This document shows positions 44,312 through 52,786 of a stretch of DNA of 64,000 bases, piece by piece. Source of the DNA: Umezawaea sp049997955 (GTDB lineage Bacteria; Actinomycetota; Actinomycetes; Mycobacteriales; Pseudonocardiaceae); the NCBI GenBank assembly GCA_049997955.1, contig JAEBDY010000012.1, positions 62,001-126,000 on the forward strand. Direction: 5' to 3'. The position numbers and the translations under genes are program-made. The notes under the pieces were generated by a model that did no database searches, was not told where the DNA came from, and worked only from the letters and a program-made list of their open reading frames with translations. Positions within the stretch are counted from its first letter, which is position 1, and each line of letters starts with the position of its first letter.

Positions 44312-45208
44312 CTAGGGGCGGGCCGCCCGGTCGACGACGTCGCGGATCGCCTGGACCACGGCATCGGGGCGGTCGAAGCACAACCGGTGGTGGAGGGTGT
44401 CGGTGAGGATGCGTTGCTCCCCGTGGGAAACCGCGCCCACCAGGGCCGCGTCCATCCTCGTCTTGCCGTCGCGCATCTCCCGCACCGCCTGCTGGGCGGG
44501 GTCGGCGCCCAGGGCGGTGAGCGCGATCACCGGGACGTCGGGGATGCCCGGCCCGGCGCGCAGCTCAGCGGCGAGTCCGGCCAGGCCGGTGCGCTCGGCG
44601 AGGCCGACGCGCAGCCATTCGGGACTCACCTTGGCGTCGACCAGCGGTCGCCGCACGTGCTCCGGGTAGTCCGCGCGCAGCTCGGCGTACGTCTCGCGCA
44701 GGACCGGGCGCATCCGTTCGAGCTGCTCCGGACCAGGTGCCGTCCGCTCGCCCTCGGCGAGGTGCAGCGCGGGCGGCATGAACTGGTCCCAGTCGCGGTG
44801 GAGGGCGTCCAGCCAGACCAGTCCCGCCACGTCCCGCGGGTACAGCTGCGCGAACCGGTGCGCGTAGAAGCCGCCGAGGGAGTGCGCCGCCAGGACGCAG
44901 GGGGCGGTGATGCCCTGGGCGCGCAGCAGTTCGCGCAGTTCCACGGCGACCGCGGTGGCGGTCCGCGGCAGCGGGAGGGGATCGCTGTACCCCGTGCCGC
45001 CGCGGTCGTACACGACGGCGGTGGTGAACCGCGAAACCCCTTGCTGGACGCCGAAGTAGTCCAGCCCGACCGCGCTCGCGCCCGGCAGGAACACCACGGC
45101 GGGCCCGCCGCTGCCCGACCGGTGCACGAAAACGCGGCGGCCGTCGATCTCCTGGAACCCGCCGACCGGCGGAGCGGGCCGAGCCGGGGACGTGCCGCTG
45201 TTCGTCAT
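44312..45208 (-). CDS. Alpha/beta hydrolase in a MerR operon
   Basis: This 298-residue serine hydrolase has an oxyanion region (VVFLPGASAVGLDYF), a strand-4 turn (VVYDRGGTGYSD), a nucleophile elbow (LAAHSLGGFYAHRFA) with Ser, and a terminal His (SHGEQRIL or TLHHRLC). The loop VWLDALHRDWDQFMP follows the nucleophile helix. Start at ATG 45208. A dyad typical of MerR promoters lies 15 bases upstream, and the MerR gene follows. A detoxifying esterase or peptidase-like role is likely; the substrate is unknown. Confidence 0.9.
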   Translation of the reverse strand: MTNSGTSPARPAPPVGGFQEIDGRRVFVHRSGSGGPAVVFLPGASAVGLDYFGVQQGVSRFTTAVVYDRGGTGYSDPLPLPRTATAVAVELRELLRAQGITAPCVLAAHSLGGFYAHRFAQLYPRDVAGLVWLDALHRDWDQFMPPALHLAEGERTAPGPEQLERMRPVLRETYAELRADYPEHVRRPLVDAKVSPEWLRVGLAERTGLAGLAAELRAGPGIPDVPVIALTALGADPAQQAVREMRDGKTRMDAALVGAVSHGEQRILTDTLHHRLCFDRPDAVVQAIRDVVDRAARP

Positions 45209-45222
45209 GCGCCAAGGCTCCA

Positions 45223-45237
45223 ACCCTGACGCAGGGT
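45223..45237 (-). promoter_or_regulatory. MerR-type operator
   Basis: ACCCTG at 45223-45228 and CAGGGT at 45232-45237 form a perfect 15-base dyad around ACG. On the minus strand it directly follows two TTGACC sequences (45246-45241 and 45240-45235). A dyad just behind a -35 box, inside a long spacer, is the usual MerR promoter architecture. Confidence 0.7.
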
Positions 45238-45312
45238 CAAGGTCAACCCGTTCCGCGGCACCAGTGCCGAAACCGGGCGGTGGACGTCGGGGGAGCGGCC
45301 TACTCTGCGGGG

Positions 45313-45672
45313 GTGATCGAGATCGGTTCACGGGCGCGCGCACTGCCCGCACCCCCAGCGGTCGTCTGGGAGTCGCTCGTGGACCCCCGTCGGCCGGGAA
45401 CCCGGCAGTGGCTCGCCCTGCTGCCCGACGAGGTCGAACCCGGAATCCTGGCCGCGGAACGGCCGGGGCACGTGGTGTGGTCGTCGTTGTGGCCGAGTCG
45501 GCCGGGTGACCAGGTGCACTTCACGCTGACGAACTCCGGGGACGGGGGGACGTCGCTGAGGTTCACCCTGCTCACCCCCGACGAGGCGCCCGACCAGAGC
45601 AAGACCGGACATCTCCGGCGGCGGCTCAACCACCTGCTGTTCGCCGATCTCCGGTTCTCCTACGGCCAGTGA
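45313..45672 (+). CDS. Small SRPBCC-like protein
   Basis: This 119-residue protein starts at GTG 45313 and opens with IEIGSRARALPAPPAVVWESLVDPRRPG, the N-terminal strand and helix pattern of SRPBCC (START-like) hydrophobic-ligand proteins. A beta run, HVVWSSLWPSRPGDQVHFTL, and the final RRRLNHLLFADLRFSYGQ helix also fit. Function unknown. It is divergent from the hydrolase-MerR operon and lies shortly upstream of an ABM gene on the same strand. Confidence 0.65.
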   Translation: MIEIGSRARALPAPPAVVWESLVDPRRPGTRQWLALLPDEVEPGILAAERPGHVVWSSLWPSRPGDQVHFTLTNSGDGGTSLRFTLLTPDEAPDQSKTGHLRRRLNHLLFADLRFSYGQ

Positions 45673-45842
45673 TCGCGGTCGGTCGTGCGGTGGAGGAAGT
45701 GCTCCGCGTCGAGGACCTCCGGGGAGGCCCGTCCGATGGCAGCGCGACCGCGTCCGACCGGCGGCAGCCCGCCGAGCGGGTGCCGGGTGATGATCAAGGC
45801 ATGCCGTTCGCGGCAGTCATCGCCCACATCGAGGAGACCACG

Positions 45843-46145
45843 TTGTTCATCGCCATCGTCGACTTCAGCACCACCGCCGCCGACCGCCCGACCGCACTCG
45901 CGTGCCTGGACGCCGAGTGCGACCAGGTCCGCGCCATGCCCGGCAACCTCGCCTTCCGGGTCTGCGCCTCCAGGGACGACGACGGCCGGATCACCGTCGT
46001 GCACGAGTGGGACGACGAGGCGTCGTTCGACGGCTACCTGAGGTCGGACTCCTTCGCGCGCTTCAGCGACGTGCTCCGGCCGATGATGGTCGGGGCTCCG
46101 GTGAGCAGGCGCTTCCGCGCCGAACCGGTGCGGGCGGTGGCCTGA
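45843..46145 (+). CDS. ABM-family (quinol monooxygenase-like) protein
   Basis: This protein of about 100 residues has the dimeric ferredoxin-like ABM fold: FIAIVDFSTTAADRPTALAC, RAMPGNLAFRVCASRDDDG, VVHEWDDEASFDGYLRSDSF. These small enzymes often monooxygenate quinols or aromatic polyketides, or act as heme/flavin-free helpers. I chose the TTG at 45843 because GAGGAG stands six bases before it and the length then fits the family; an ATG at 45801 has no clear ribosome-binding site. The AraC gene follows 47 bases later. Confidence 0.75.
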   Translation: MFIAIVDFSTTAADRPTALACLDAECDQVRAMPGNLAFRVCASRDDDGRITVVHEWDDEASFDGYLRSDSFARFSDVLRPMMVGAPVSRRFRAEPVRAVA

Positions 46146-46192
46146 CCGTCGTCACGACGACCTCCTACGATCGGCACCGTGCGAGGCCATCG

Positions 46193-46945
46193 ATGACGCG
46201 TCCGGCGCACAGCTTCGTCCGCACGTTCCCCGCCGAGCCCGCTCGTGATCTCCGGGTGGACCGCCACTACCTGCTCTGCGCCTCCGCCGGTGCCCTCCGG
46301 TTGGAGGCGGAGGGCCGGACGTGGGTGCTGCCGCCCGCCAGGGCCGCCCTGATCCAGGCGGACCGGCCGATCCGGGTGAGCGTCCCGCGACCGGTCACGA
46401 CCGCGTCGGTGCTGTTCGACATCGGGTTCGCCCCGGTCCCGCCCGCGCCGTTGACCGTGTTCGACCTCAGCCCCCTCGCGCGCTGCCTGGTGGCCGAGTG
46501 CGGGGGGTGGGGCGAGAGCGACGAACCCCTCACGGCGTACGCCCGGACCCTGTTCGCCGCGCTCGCCGCGGTGGCCTGGCGGCTCGCCGAGCAGCCGAGC
46601 CCGGTGGTCGTGCCCGCGGGACGATCACCGGAACTGCGCCGAGCGCTGCGGCTGACCGAGGAGCGCCTCGGCGGACGGGTGCGCTTCGAGGACGTGGCGG
46701 CCGAGGTCGGCCTCGCGCCGCGGTCGCTGGCACGCCGCTTCGCGGACGAGACCGGCATGACCTGGCGGGCGGTGCTGCGACGGCTGCGCCTGCTCCGTGC
46801 GATCGAGGAACTCGCCGCGACCGACGCCCCGGTGACGAGGATCGCGTTCACGGTCGGCTACTCGTCCCTGTCGGCGTTCAACGCCGCCTTCCAGGAGTTG
46901 ACCGGCCGCACGCCCACCGACTACCGGGCGAGCTTCCGACCCTGA
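46193..46945 (+). CDS. AraC family regulator
   Basis: This 250-residue regulator has an N-terminal cupin-like sensor (YLLCASAGALRLEAEGRTWV, LPPARAALIQADRPIRVSV) and a C-terminal double helix-turn-helix: first FEDVAAEVGLAPRSLARRFA, then ITRIAFTVGYSSLSAFNAAFQ-like VTRIAFTVGYSSLSAFNAAF followed by the QELTGRTPTDYRASF signature. It may control the SRPBCC/ABM genes just upstream on the same strand; that is inference from position only. Confidence 0.93.
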   Translation: MTRPAHSFVRTFPAEPARDLRVDRHYLLCASAGALRLEAEGRTWVLPPARAALIQADRPIRVSVPRPVTTASVLFDIGFAPVPPAPLTVFDLSPLARCLVAECGGWGESDEPLTAYARTLFAALAAVAWRLAEQPSPVVVPAGRSPELRRALRLTEERLGGRVRFEDVAAEVGLAPRSLARRFADETGMTWRAVLRRLRLLRAIEELAATDAPVTRIAFTVGYSSLSAFNAAFQELTGRTPTDYRASFRP

Positions 46946-47302
46946 CCCGTGCTGCCGGGCGGTTCACCCCCGGACCCCGGGAGCCCGCGTGGTGCTGGGC
47001 CTGTTCTCGGGGAACACTCCCGGCCGTTTTGGGCGGTCTACACCAGGTTGGTCGAAAAAGCCCTGATCGGCCCCAATCGTGGTGTCATCCGGAGCAGTCG
47101 GCCGCCCGCGCACCCACGGGCGGTCGTTCGGCGATCGGCCAGAGGTGAGAACCGTCCACGGGAAACGGATGAACGTCGACGGTTGGTTTCCGGAACGTTT
47201 CGGGTTTGGTTTCGGGTGCTGGTAACGGGAACGTCGGCAGCACGACTCCTCACCTGCGATCCGGGCAGATCGTGCGGATCGACTGATCGGAATGGAGCCG
47301 TC
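46946..47302. other. Intergenic region upstream of the secreted beta-propeller gene
   Basis: 357 bases with no convincing gene or repeat. It should contain the promoter for the gene at 47303, which has GGAG six bases before its ATG. Confidence 0.45.
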
Positions 47303-49570
47303 ATGCGACGAACCCGGCACCGAGCACGATTACCACTCAGAGCACTGGCCGCGGCGACCTCGATCGTCCTGCTCGCCGCACTCCCGGTGCCGGCGTCCGC
47401 CGCACCGGTCGCGGGCACGGACGTCCTCTACACGACCGACGCCGACTTCGACAGCGGCGTCCTGCAGGACGTGAACCACGACGCGCCGAACAACGACCAA
47501 CTCCAGCTCACCAGGTCCACGGTGTTCTTCCCCTACGTCAACGTGGCCGCGTCCGCGCGCGGCACGATGCTCCGCATCGACGTGAACACCGGCGCGATCG
47601 TCGGCGAGTGGGTGTCGGCGCCTGACGGGCGGGGGCGCAACCCGTCCCGCACGACGGTCGACAAGTTCGGCTCCACCTGGCTGTCCAACCGCAACGAGGG
47701 CGCGGGCGGCAAGGGCTCCGTCACGCGCGTCGCGGTGATCCAGGGCGGGACGCGGGTGAACGCCGACGGGTCGCCGAACCCGACCGGCGACTTCCTCAAG
47801 GGGCCGTTCGCCTACAACAGGTGCGACGACCGGAACGGGGACGGCCTGATCGCCACCAGTCGCGGGCTGGGCGACGTGCGGCCGTGGACGAACGCGGGCG
47901 GCGCGGACGACAACGGCGGCGTGACCACCGCGGCCGACGAGTGCGTGATCGACTACGCCAGGGTCACCGCCAGCAACACCCGCACGGTCGCCGTCGACTC
48001 CCAGAACCGCCTGTGGACCGGTGGCCAGGACCTGGACCACGAGCTGCTCAACGCCGACGGCAGCCCCTCCGGCACCCAGTTCAACGTGGGCTGCGGCGGC
48101 TACGGCGGCCTGATCGACCTCGCGGGCACGCTGTGGTCGGCGCGCAACAACGGTCTGCTGCGCTACGACCCGGCGACCGCTACCGGTGTCTGCCTCGACG
48201 GCACGCACGGTGACTACGGGCTCGGCATGGACCCGGTCACCGGCGAGATCTGGCACTCCAACCTCGCGGGCAACCGGATCGCGAAGCTGGCCCCGGACGG
48301 CACCATCCTCGGCGCGTTCGCGCACGGCAACCAGAGCGCCCAGGGCGTCGCGGTCGACCGCGACGGCAACGTGTGGGTCGCGCACTCGCTCAACGGCGCG
48401 ACGACCGTCGGCCACCTGCGCACCGACGGCACCTACGTCGGCAACGTGCCCCTGCCCGGCGGTGTCGGCCCGACCGGTGTCGCGGTCGACACGAACGGCA
48501 AGGTCTGGGTCACCAACATCACCACGAACAACGCCCAGCGGATCGACCCGGCGGCGGGTCCGGTCGGCGGCGGCGGGTTCCCGATCGGCGCGGTCGACCT
48601 CACGGTGGACCTCGGCGCGGGCGCCGGGCCGTACAACTACAGCGACATGACCGGGTCGGTCCTCGGCGAGATCACCGCGCCGCAGGGCACGTGGTCGGTC
48701 GTCCAGGACGGCGGCCAGGCGAACCAGACCTGGGGCACGGTCACCTGGAACACCGAGGCCCAGGGCAGCGTGCCCGCGGGCACGGCGATCACCGTCGAGG
48801 CGCGCACGTCCAACAGCGAGGCGGGCTTGGCGGGCGAGTCGTTCACCCCGGTGTCCAACGGGGTGAAGTTCGCCAAGACCGGTCGGTACATCGAGGTCCG
48901 GGCGACCCTGACGGCGAACGCGGCGGGCGACAGCCCGGTGCTGTCGGACCTCAGGATCAAGACCTCGCAGCGCACGGGCGTGTTCTCCTGCCAGGCCACC
49001 GCGCTGAACCTCGCGGGCATCATCTCGACGCGGGCCAACCCGCCGGACGTGCCGTGCGTCGACGACCACGAGACGCTCGCGGCCGTGCAGCTGTCGGCGG
49101 GCATCCTGACCGTTCGCGCCAACGTGCTGGACGCGCGCACGGACGTCACGCCCGACGACCTGACCGCTTCGCCGCCCGCCACGACCGACGGGGCCACGGC
49201 GTCCGCGCGCGTCGACTCGACGCGCATCAGCAGCCTGCTGGTGACGATCGAGCTGGGCGTGATCCAGTCCTCCGCCTCCGCCACCTGCGTGGCCGGGCCG
49301 GGTGGAGGTCTGGTGCCCCAGTTCGCCGGGACGTCCAGCATCGCGAACCTGAAGATCAACGGCCTCTCGGTTGCGGTGGGCAGTGCACCGCTGACCATCC
49401 CGCTGGTGATCGGGTCGTTGAAGCTCAACAGCACGACGACGACCGGGAACAGCGTCGTCCAGCAGGCGGTCGTGCTGGACACCCTGCTCGCCGACGTGGT
49501 GATCGGTGAGGCGAAGGCCAACGTGGAGGGCACCGCGGGCAACCCCGGCGGCACCCCCTGCCAGGTCTGA
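47303..49570 (+). CDS. Secreted NHL/virginiamycin-lyase-like beta-propeller protein
   Basis: This 755-residue exported protein has a signal peptide (LRALAAATSIVLLAALPVPA, cut after ASA). Residues 70-420 form a beta-propeller with NHL/Vgb-type blades: TVAVDSQNRLWTGG, GVAVDRDGNVWVAHSLNG, GVAVDTNGKVWVTNITTN. Residues 430-570 form a beta-sandwich (GTWSVVQDGGQANQTWGTV). The last 180 residues are a Thr/Ala/Val-rich beta region with two cysteines, resembling choice-of-anchor surface domains. No catalytic motif is evident, so binding or adhesion is likely. A 14-base-pair hairpin follows. Confidence 0.82.
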   Translation: MRRTRHRARLPLRALAAATSIVLLAALPVPASAAPVAGTDVLYTTDADFDSGVLQDVNHDAPNNDQLQLTRSTVFFPYVNVAASARGTMLRIDVNTGAIVGEWVSAPDGRGRNPSRTTVDKFGSTWLSNRNEGAGGKGSVTRVAVIQGGTRVNADGSPNPTGDFLKGPFAYNRCDDRNGDGLIATSRGLGDVRPWTNAGGADDNGGVTTAADECVIDYARVTASNTRTVAVDSQNRLWTGGQDLDHELLNADGSPSGTQFNVGCGGYGGLIDLAGTLWSARNNGLLRYDPATATGVCLDGTHGDYGLGMDPVTGEIWHSNLAGNRIAKLAPDGTILGAFAHGNQSAQGVAVDRDGNVWVAHSLNGATTVGHLRTDGTYVGNVPLPGGVGPTGVAVDTNGKVWVTNITTNNAQRIDPAAGPVGGGGFPIGAVDLTVDLGAGAGPYNYSDMTGSVLGEITAPQGTWSVVQDGGQANQTWGTVTWNTEAQGSVPAGTAITVEARTSNSEAGLAGESFTPVSNGVKFAKTGRYIEVRATLTANAAGDSPVLSDLRIKTSQRTGVFSCQATALNLAGIISTRANPPDVPCVDDHETLAAVQLSAGILTVRANVLDARTDVTPDDLTASPPATTDGATASARVDSTRISSLLVTIELGVIQSSASATCVAGPGGGLVPQFAGTSSIANLKINGLSVAVGSAPLTIPLVIGSLKLNSTTTTGNSVVQQAVVLDTLLADVVIGEAKANVEGTAGNPGGTPCQV

Positions 49571-49575
49571 CCGAA

Positions 49576-49607
49576 CCCCGCGGGTGGCCGACCGGCCGCC
49601 CGCGGGG
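49576..49607 (+). terminator. Hairpin terminator after the beta-propeller gene
   Basis: CCCCGCGGGTGGCC at 49576-49589 pairs with 49594-49607 with a single G-U pair around a four-base loop, six bases after the stop. Confidence 0.75.
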
Positions 49608-49609
49608 CC

Positions 49610-50215
49610 CTGCGCCGATGCGGCGACCGGCCCCAGGCGATGCGGTGGTGCAGGCGGACGGTGGTGCCACCGGCCGTGGCGCGGATCTGGAGGAGGTCGC
49701 AGAGCTGACGCGCCACCCACAGGCCGTGGCCGCGGAGCTGCGCGGGGTCCGCGAACCAGTCGACGGGGGAGTTCGCGCCGTTGTCGGTGACGTCGCAGAC
49801 GATCCGGTGGCCGCTGCGCCGAAGGGCGACCCGTCCACCGCCGCCGTGGTCGAGGGCGTTGGTGGCCACCTCGTTGACCGCGATGACCAGACCGCCGATC
49901 CCGGCGGACGACATGCCCAGCGACGCGGCGGTCGTGGCGACGAATCGACGGACTTCCGCCAGGTCACGCGAGAACCGCAGGACGGCGCCGGGGTTCCGCT
50001 CCGCGGGGTGGTCCCCGCCGTCGAACAGGTCCGGGGCCACGAAGGCCGGATCGGGCTCGGCGACCGCTCCGGTCACCAGGTCCGGGTGGCGCACCGCTGT
50101 GCAGCGGCGGCTGTTCCACCGGGAACCGGTGGTACCGGTCGAACTCGTCCAACCGGTCCGGGTGAACAGGCGCGCGTCGTACTGGCAGATCGCCGTGATC
50201 ACCACCGCTCCGTGG
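49610..50215 (-). pseudogene. Decayed MEDS/HATPase anti-sigma regulator
   Basis: On the minus strand a frame contains the RsbW-like ATPase blocks: AVLRFSRDLAEVRRFVATTA, LVIAVNEVATNALDHGGGG (N box), CDVTDNG, and GHGLWVARQLCDLLQIRATA then GGTTVRLHH. Upstream is ITAICQYDARLF, the C-terminal signature of a MEDS sensor domain, but the sequence between the two is Ser/Thr/Arg-rich. A better-looking stretch, DEFDRYHRFPVEQPPLHSGA, lies in another frame, which suggests compensating frameshifts. There is no MEDS N-terminal domain upstream and no stop after the ATPase: the frame runs on, antisense to the propeller gene. Confidence 0.65.
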
Positions 50216-50749
50216 GCCGAGCCGCGCGGACGCCGGGGCAGCCGATCGGCGGCCGGTCCGAGGGGGAGACGGCCGTGGTCACCGATGTCACCGGTCCACC
50301 TCCCACGTCGACGACCGCAACCACACGTCCGTGCCGCGCTGTGGAAGCCTGCCCATGAGCGGATTCCGAGTCGATCGTCGTGACCGGACGGCCGCCGTCG
50401 CGCGTCGGTCAGCGCAGTACCACCGCTGATCGTGGTCCCGGCCGACGTGCCCGCGGCCGTCGGGATCGTTCCCGATCTTCCGGCTCGTTCCCGTTCTCCG
50501 GCCCGCCCGCCCGCTCCACCCGGTCGTGCCGCCGCGGAGGACGGTGGAGGGGCCACCGTCGAGTACCACCGACCATCGGCCGGACCGCCGTTGTGCGGTT
50601 TGTCTACGGCGTCGCGCCACGGAGAGTGAAGCGGTGAAATGGCTTGGTAGCCCAACCGGGTACGGGCGCATGACGTGTCTCCCCACCGGGCCACTTCCAG
50701 CGGATCATTGGCCGATGCAGGTCTTCCCCCACCACGTGCGGGCCGGCTC
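50216..50749. other. Gene-free stretch beside the decayed anti-sigma gene
   Basis: About 530 bases. The open frames are Arg/Gly/Ser-rich and match no family I know. It may be the remains of the missing N-terminal half of the anti-sigma gene, but I find no supporting motif. Confidence 0.4.
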
Positions 50750-51175
50750 GTGACGGCCCCGTGGCGCACCGCCGACCCCGCGCCCGCCGAGTTCGACCCC
50801 GTCGACCCGATCGACGCGCTGCACCTGCTGCGCCGGGTCGGGTTCGACGCCCGCTGCCTCCACGGCGCGGGCGGGGACACCACGGTGCTGCACTACCGGC
50901 GCACGTGGCGCGGCACGTGCGACGTCGTCCTGGTCTACAGCGAGAGCGACGCGGAGGCCTACCGCGCGGGCGGCTCACTGCCGGTCGACACCGATCCACT
51001 CGACCTCGCCTGCCGCCCGGACCTGCTGTGCGAAGCCGTGGGCACGGTGGTCGAAGTGGTCGCCGAGGTCACCACCTGGCCGATGACCGGTGTCCCGTCC
51101 TCCTGCCTGCGAAGGCCGACGGCGACCGGCACCACGCGCCTGTCGACCGAGACCGCCGACAAAGCGAATCCCTGA
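50750..51175 (+). CDS. Hypothetical protein
   Basis: This protein of up to 141 residues from GTG 50750; an ATG at 50675 would extend it. It reads as a plausible soluble alpha/beta protein: FDPVDPIDALHLLRRVGFDA, CLHGAGGDTTVLHYRRTW, CDVVLVYSESDAEAYRAG, then a helix LLCEAVGTVVEVVAEVT. The end becomes Thr/Arg-rich. I do not recognise a family. Base composition and codon use fit a real gene. It stands alone between the decayed anti-sigma gene and the laccase. Confidence 0.55.
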   Translation: MTAPWRTADPAPAEFDPVDPIDALHLLRRVGFDARCLHGAGGDTTVLHYRRTWRGTCDVVLVYSESDAEAYRAGGSLPVDTDPLDLACRPDLLCEAVGTVVEVVAEVTTWPMTGVPSSCLRRPTATGTTRLSTETADKANP

Positions 51176-51671
51176 GTCAGCGTCGGTCGACCACCGCGCG
51201 ATCGCGGCGGCACTCGTGGGCGCGGGTGTCCTCCGGTCGCCGCCGGGCGGTCGACGCGGTCGTGCGGTCCGCTGCCCCGTGCCACGATCGCCGCCGCCGA
51301 CGTGCTCCGGAAGCGACGAGCGGCACTGAGCCGTCCGGGCTCCGGCGCGCGCGCCTTCGGGTGCGCGCCTGCGGCCGGATGTCCGGTCGATGTGACAAAA
51401 GCTGTCCGGTCCATTGGGCCACTTGGCCCTTCACTTTTGTCGGGAACATGCATAAGTTGCAAATAGTCCAGACAGAAGAACCGCAGGATCCACCGAGCCG
51501 AAGGACAGGCAAACAACGTCGGCACCATGCGTGAAACCGCGCTGCGAATGGTGCCCTCGGAAGTGGAATGCGCATACCGACAATCGCATGCCACCATGCC
51601 TTTATTGCTGTCGTCCGGTTCGGAGACTTCGTGTCCCGTTCCGGAACGATTCCAGTCGACCCGGATGGGGG
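51176..51671. other. Upstream region of the laccase gene
   Basis: About 500 bases with no convincing gene. The right half (from about 51385) is less GC-rich than its neighbours and carries a nested dyad at 51392-51439, annotated separately. Confidence 0.45.
51392..51439. promoter_or_regulatory. Nested inverted repeats upstream of the laccase
   Basis: The outer arms GACAAAAG (51392-51399) and CTTTTGTC (51432-51439) surround an inner perfect palindrome, GGGCCA (51414-51419) and TGGCCC (51422-51427). All arms are exact. It could be a regulator site or an RNA structure about 230 bases before the laccase start. Confidence 0.45.
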
Positions 51672-52754
51672 ATGATGGACGAGCACGCCCGGCCAGGCTG
51701 GTTCACCAAACTGGTGTCCCGACGCGCCGTGCTGGCCACCGGCACGATCGGTTTGGCCGCGCCAGCAGCCATGACACTGGGCGCCGCGGCGCCCCACCAC
51801 TCGGCCAGCGCGCAGACGGGCACGGTCCGGAAGACCACCATCTACGCGGAGGCCCTGCCGGGGAACCTGTACGGCTACGGCCTCGCACCCGGTCGGGCGA
51901 CAATTCCCGGCCCAATCCTGGAGATTTACGAGGGGGACACGCTCGAAATCACCCTCGTCAACAACACCGACCGGCGAATGTCGATCCATCCGCACGGCGT
52001 GGACTACAGCGTCGAGTCCGACGGAAGTCCTCTCAACGCCTCATTCAACAATCCGGGTGAAACCCGCACCTACATTTGGCGTTCGCGGGAGATGTTCGCC
52101 GCCTCGGGGAGGCGGTGGATGCCGGGCAGCGCGGGTTACTGGCACTACCACGACCACGCCATGGGCACCGACCACGGCACCCTGGGCATCGCCCGCGGCC
52201 TGTACGGCGCACTGGTGGTGCGCCGCCGCGGCGACATGCTGCCGGACAAGCAGTTCACCGCCGTGTTCAACGAGATGTCGATCAACAACCAGGTCGCGCC
52301 GAACACGCCGATCTTCGAGGCGAACCTCGGCCAGCGGGTCGAGTGGATCGCGATCGGTCACGGCAACCAGTTCCACACCTTCCACCTGCACGCGCACCGG
52401 TGGGCGGACAACCGCACGGGCATGCTCGAAGGTCCGACCGACCCCAGCCAGGTGGTCGACAACAAGGACCTCAACCCCGGCAGCTCGTTCGGGTTCCAGG
52501 TCCTGGCGGGGGAAGGTGTCGGACCCGGCGCGTGGATGTACCACTGCCACGTGCAGAACCACTCGGAGACCGGGATGTCCGGGATCTTCCTCGTGCGCAT
52601 GGCAGACGGCAGCATGCCGCCCGGCGCGCAGGAGGCGATCGACCGCTTCCACGGGCACGCCCACGGCGCGGCCGCCTCGCAGGCTCCCGAGCCGGTGCCG
52701 ACGCAGATCCCGGCCGAGGGCCAGGGACATCACCAACACTCGCCATCACGATGA
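51672..52754 (+). CDS. Secreted small two-domain laccase (SLAC type)
   Basis: This 360-residue multicopper oxidase is clearly related to the small laccase of Streptomyces coelicolor. A Tat-type signal is present (SRRAVLATGTIGLAAPAAM). The copper ligands are in order: HPHGVDY, GYWHYHDHAMGTDHG, QFHTFHLHAHRWADNRTG and MYHCHVQNHSETGM. Two cupredoxin domains per chain mean a trimer with trinuclear copper sites between subunits. It oxidises phenols and reduces O2 to water, outside the cell. The C-terminal tail is His/Pro-rich. Start at 51672 or 51675 (adjacent ATGs). A PQQ-type sugar dehydrogenase follows 32 bases later. Confidence 0.95.
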   Translation: MMDEHARPGWFTKLVSRRAVLATGTIGLAAPAAMTLGAAAPHHSASAQTGTVRKTTIYAEALPGNLYGYGLAPGRATIPGPILEIYEGDTLEITLVNNTDRRMSIHPHGVDYSVESDGSPLNASFNNPGETRTYIWRSREMFAASGRRWMPGSAGYWHYHDHAMGTDHGTLGIARGLYGALVVRRRGDMLPDKQFTAVFNEMSINNQVAPNTPIFEANLGQRVEWIAIGHGNQFHTFHLHAHRWADNRTGMLEGPTDPSQVVDNKDLNPGSSFGFQVLAGEGVGPGAWMYHCHVQNHSETGMSGIFLVRMADGSMPPGAQEAIDRFHGHAHGAAASQAPEPVPTQIPAEGQGHHQHSPSR

Positions 52755-52786
52755 CTCGTGGCCCAGCCACGGCAAAGGAGTGAGGG

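Noticed and set aside
49964..50152. Separate small gene starting MDEFDRYHRF
   Set aside because: The first 20 residues look protein-like, but the rest is Arg/Gly/Pro-rich and the segment fits better as a displaced piece of the decayed anti-sigma gene.
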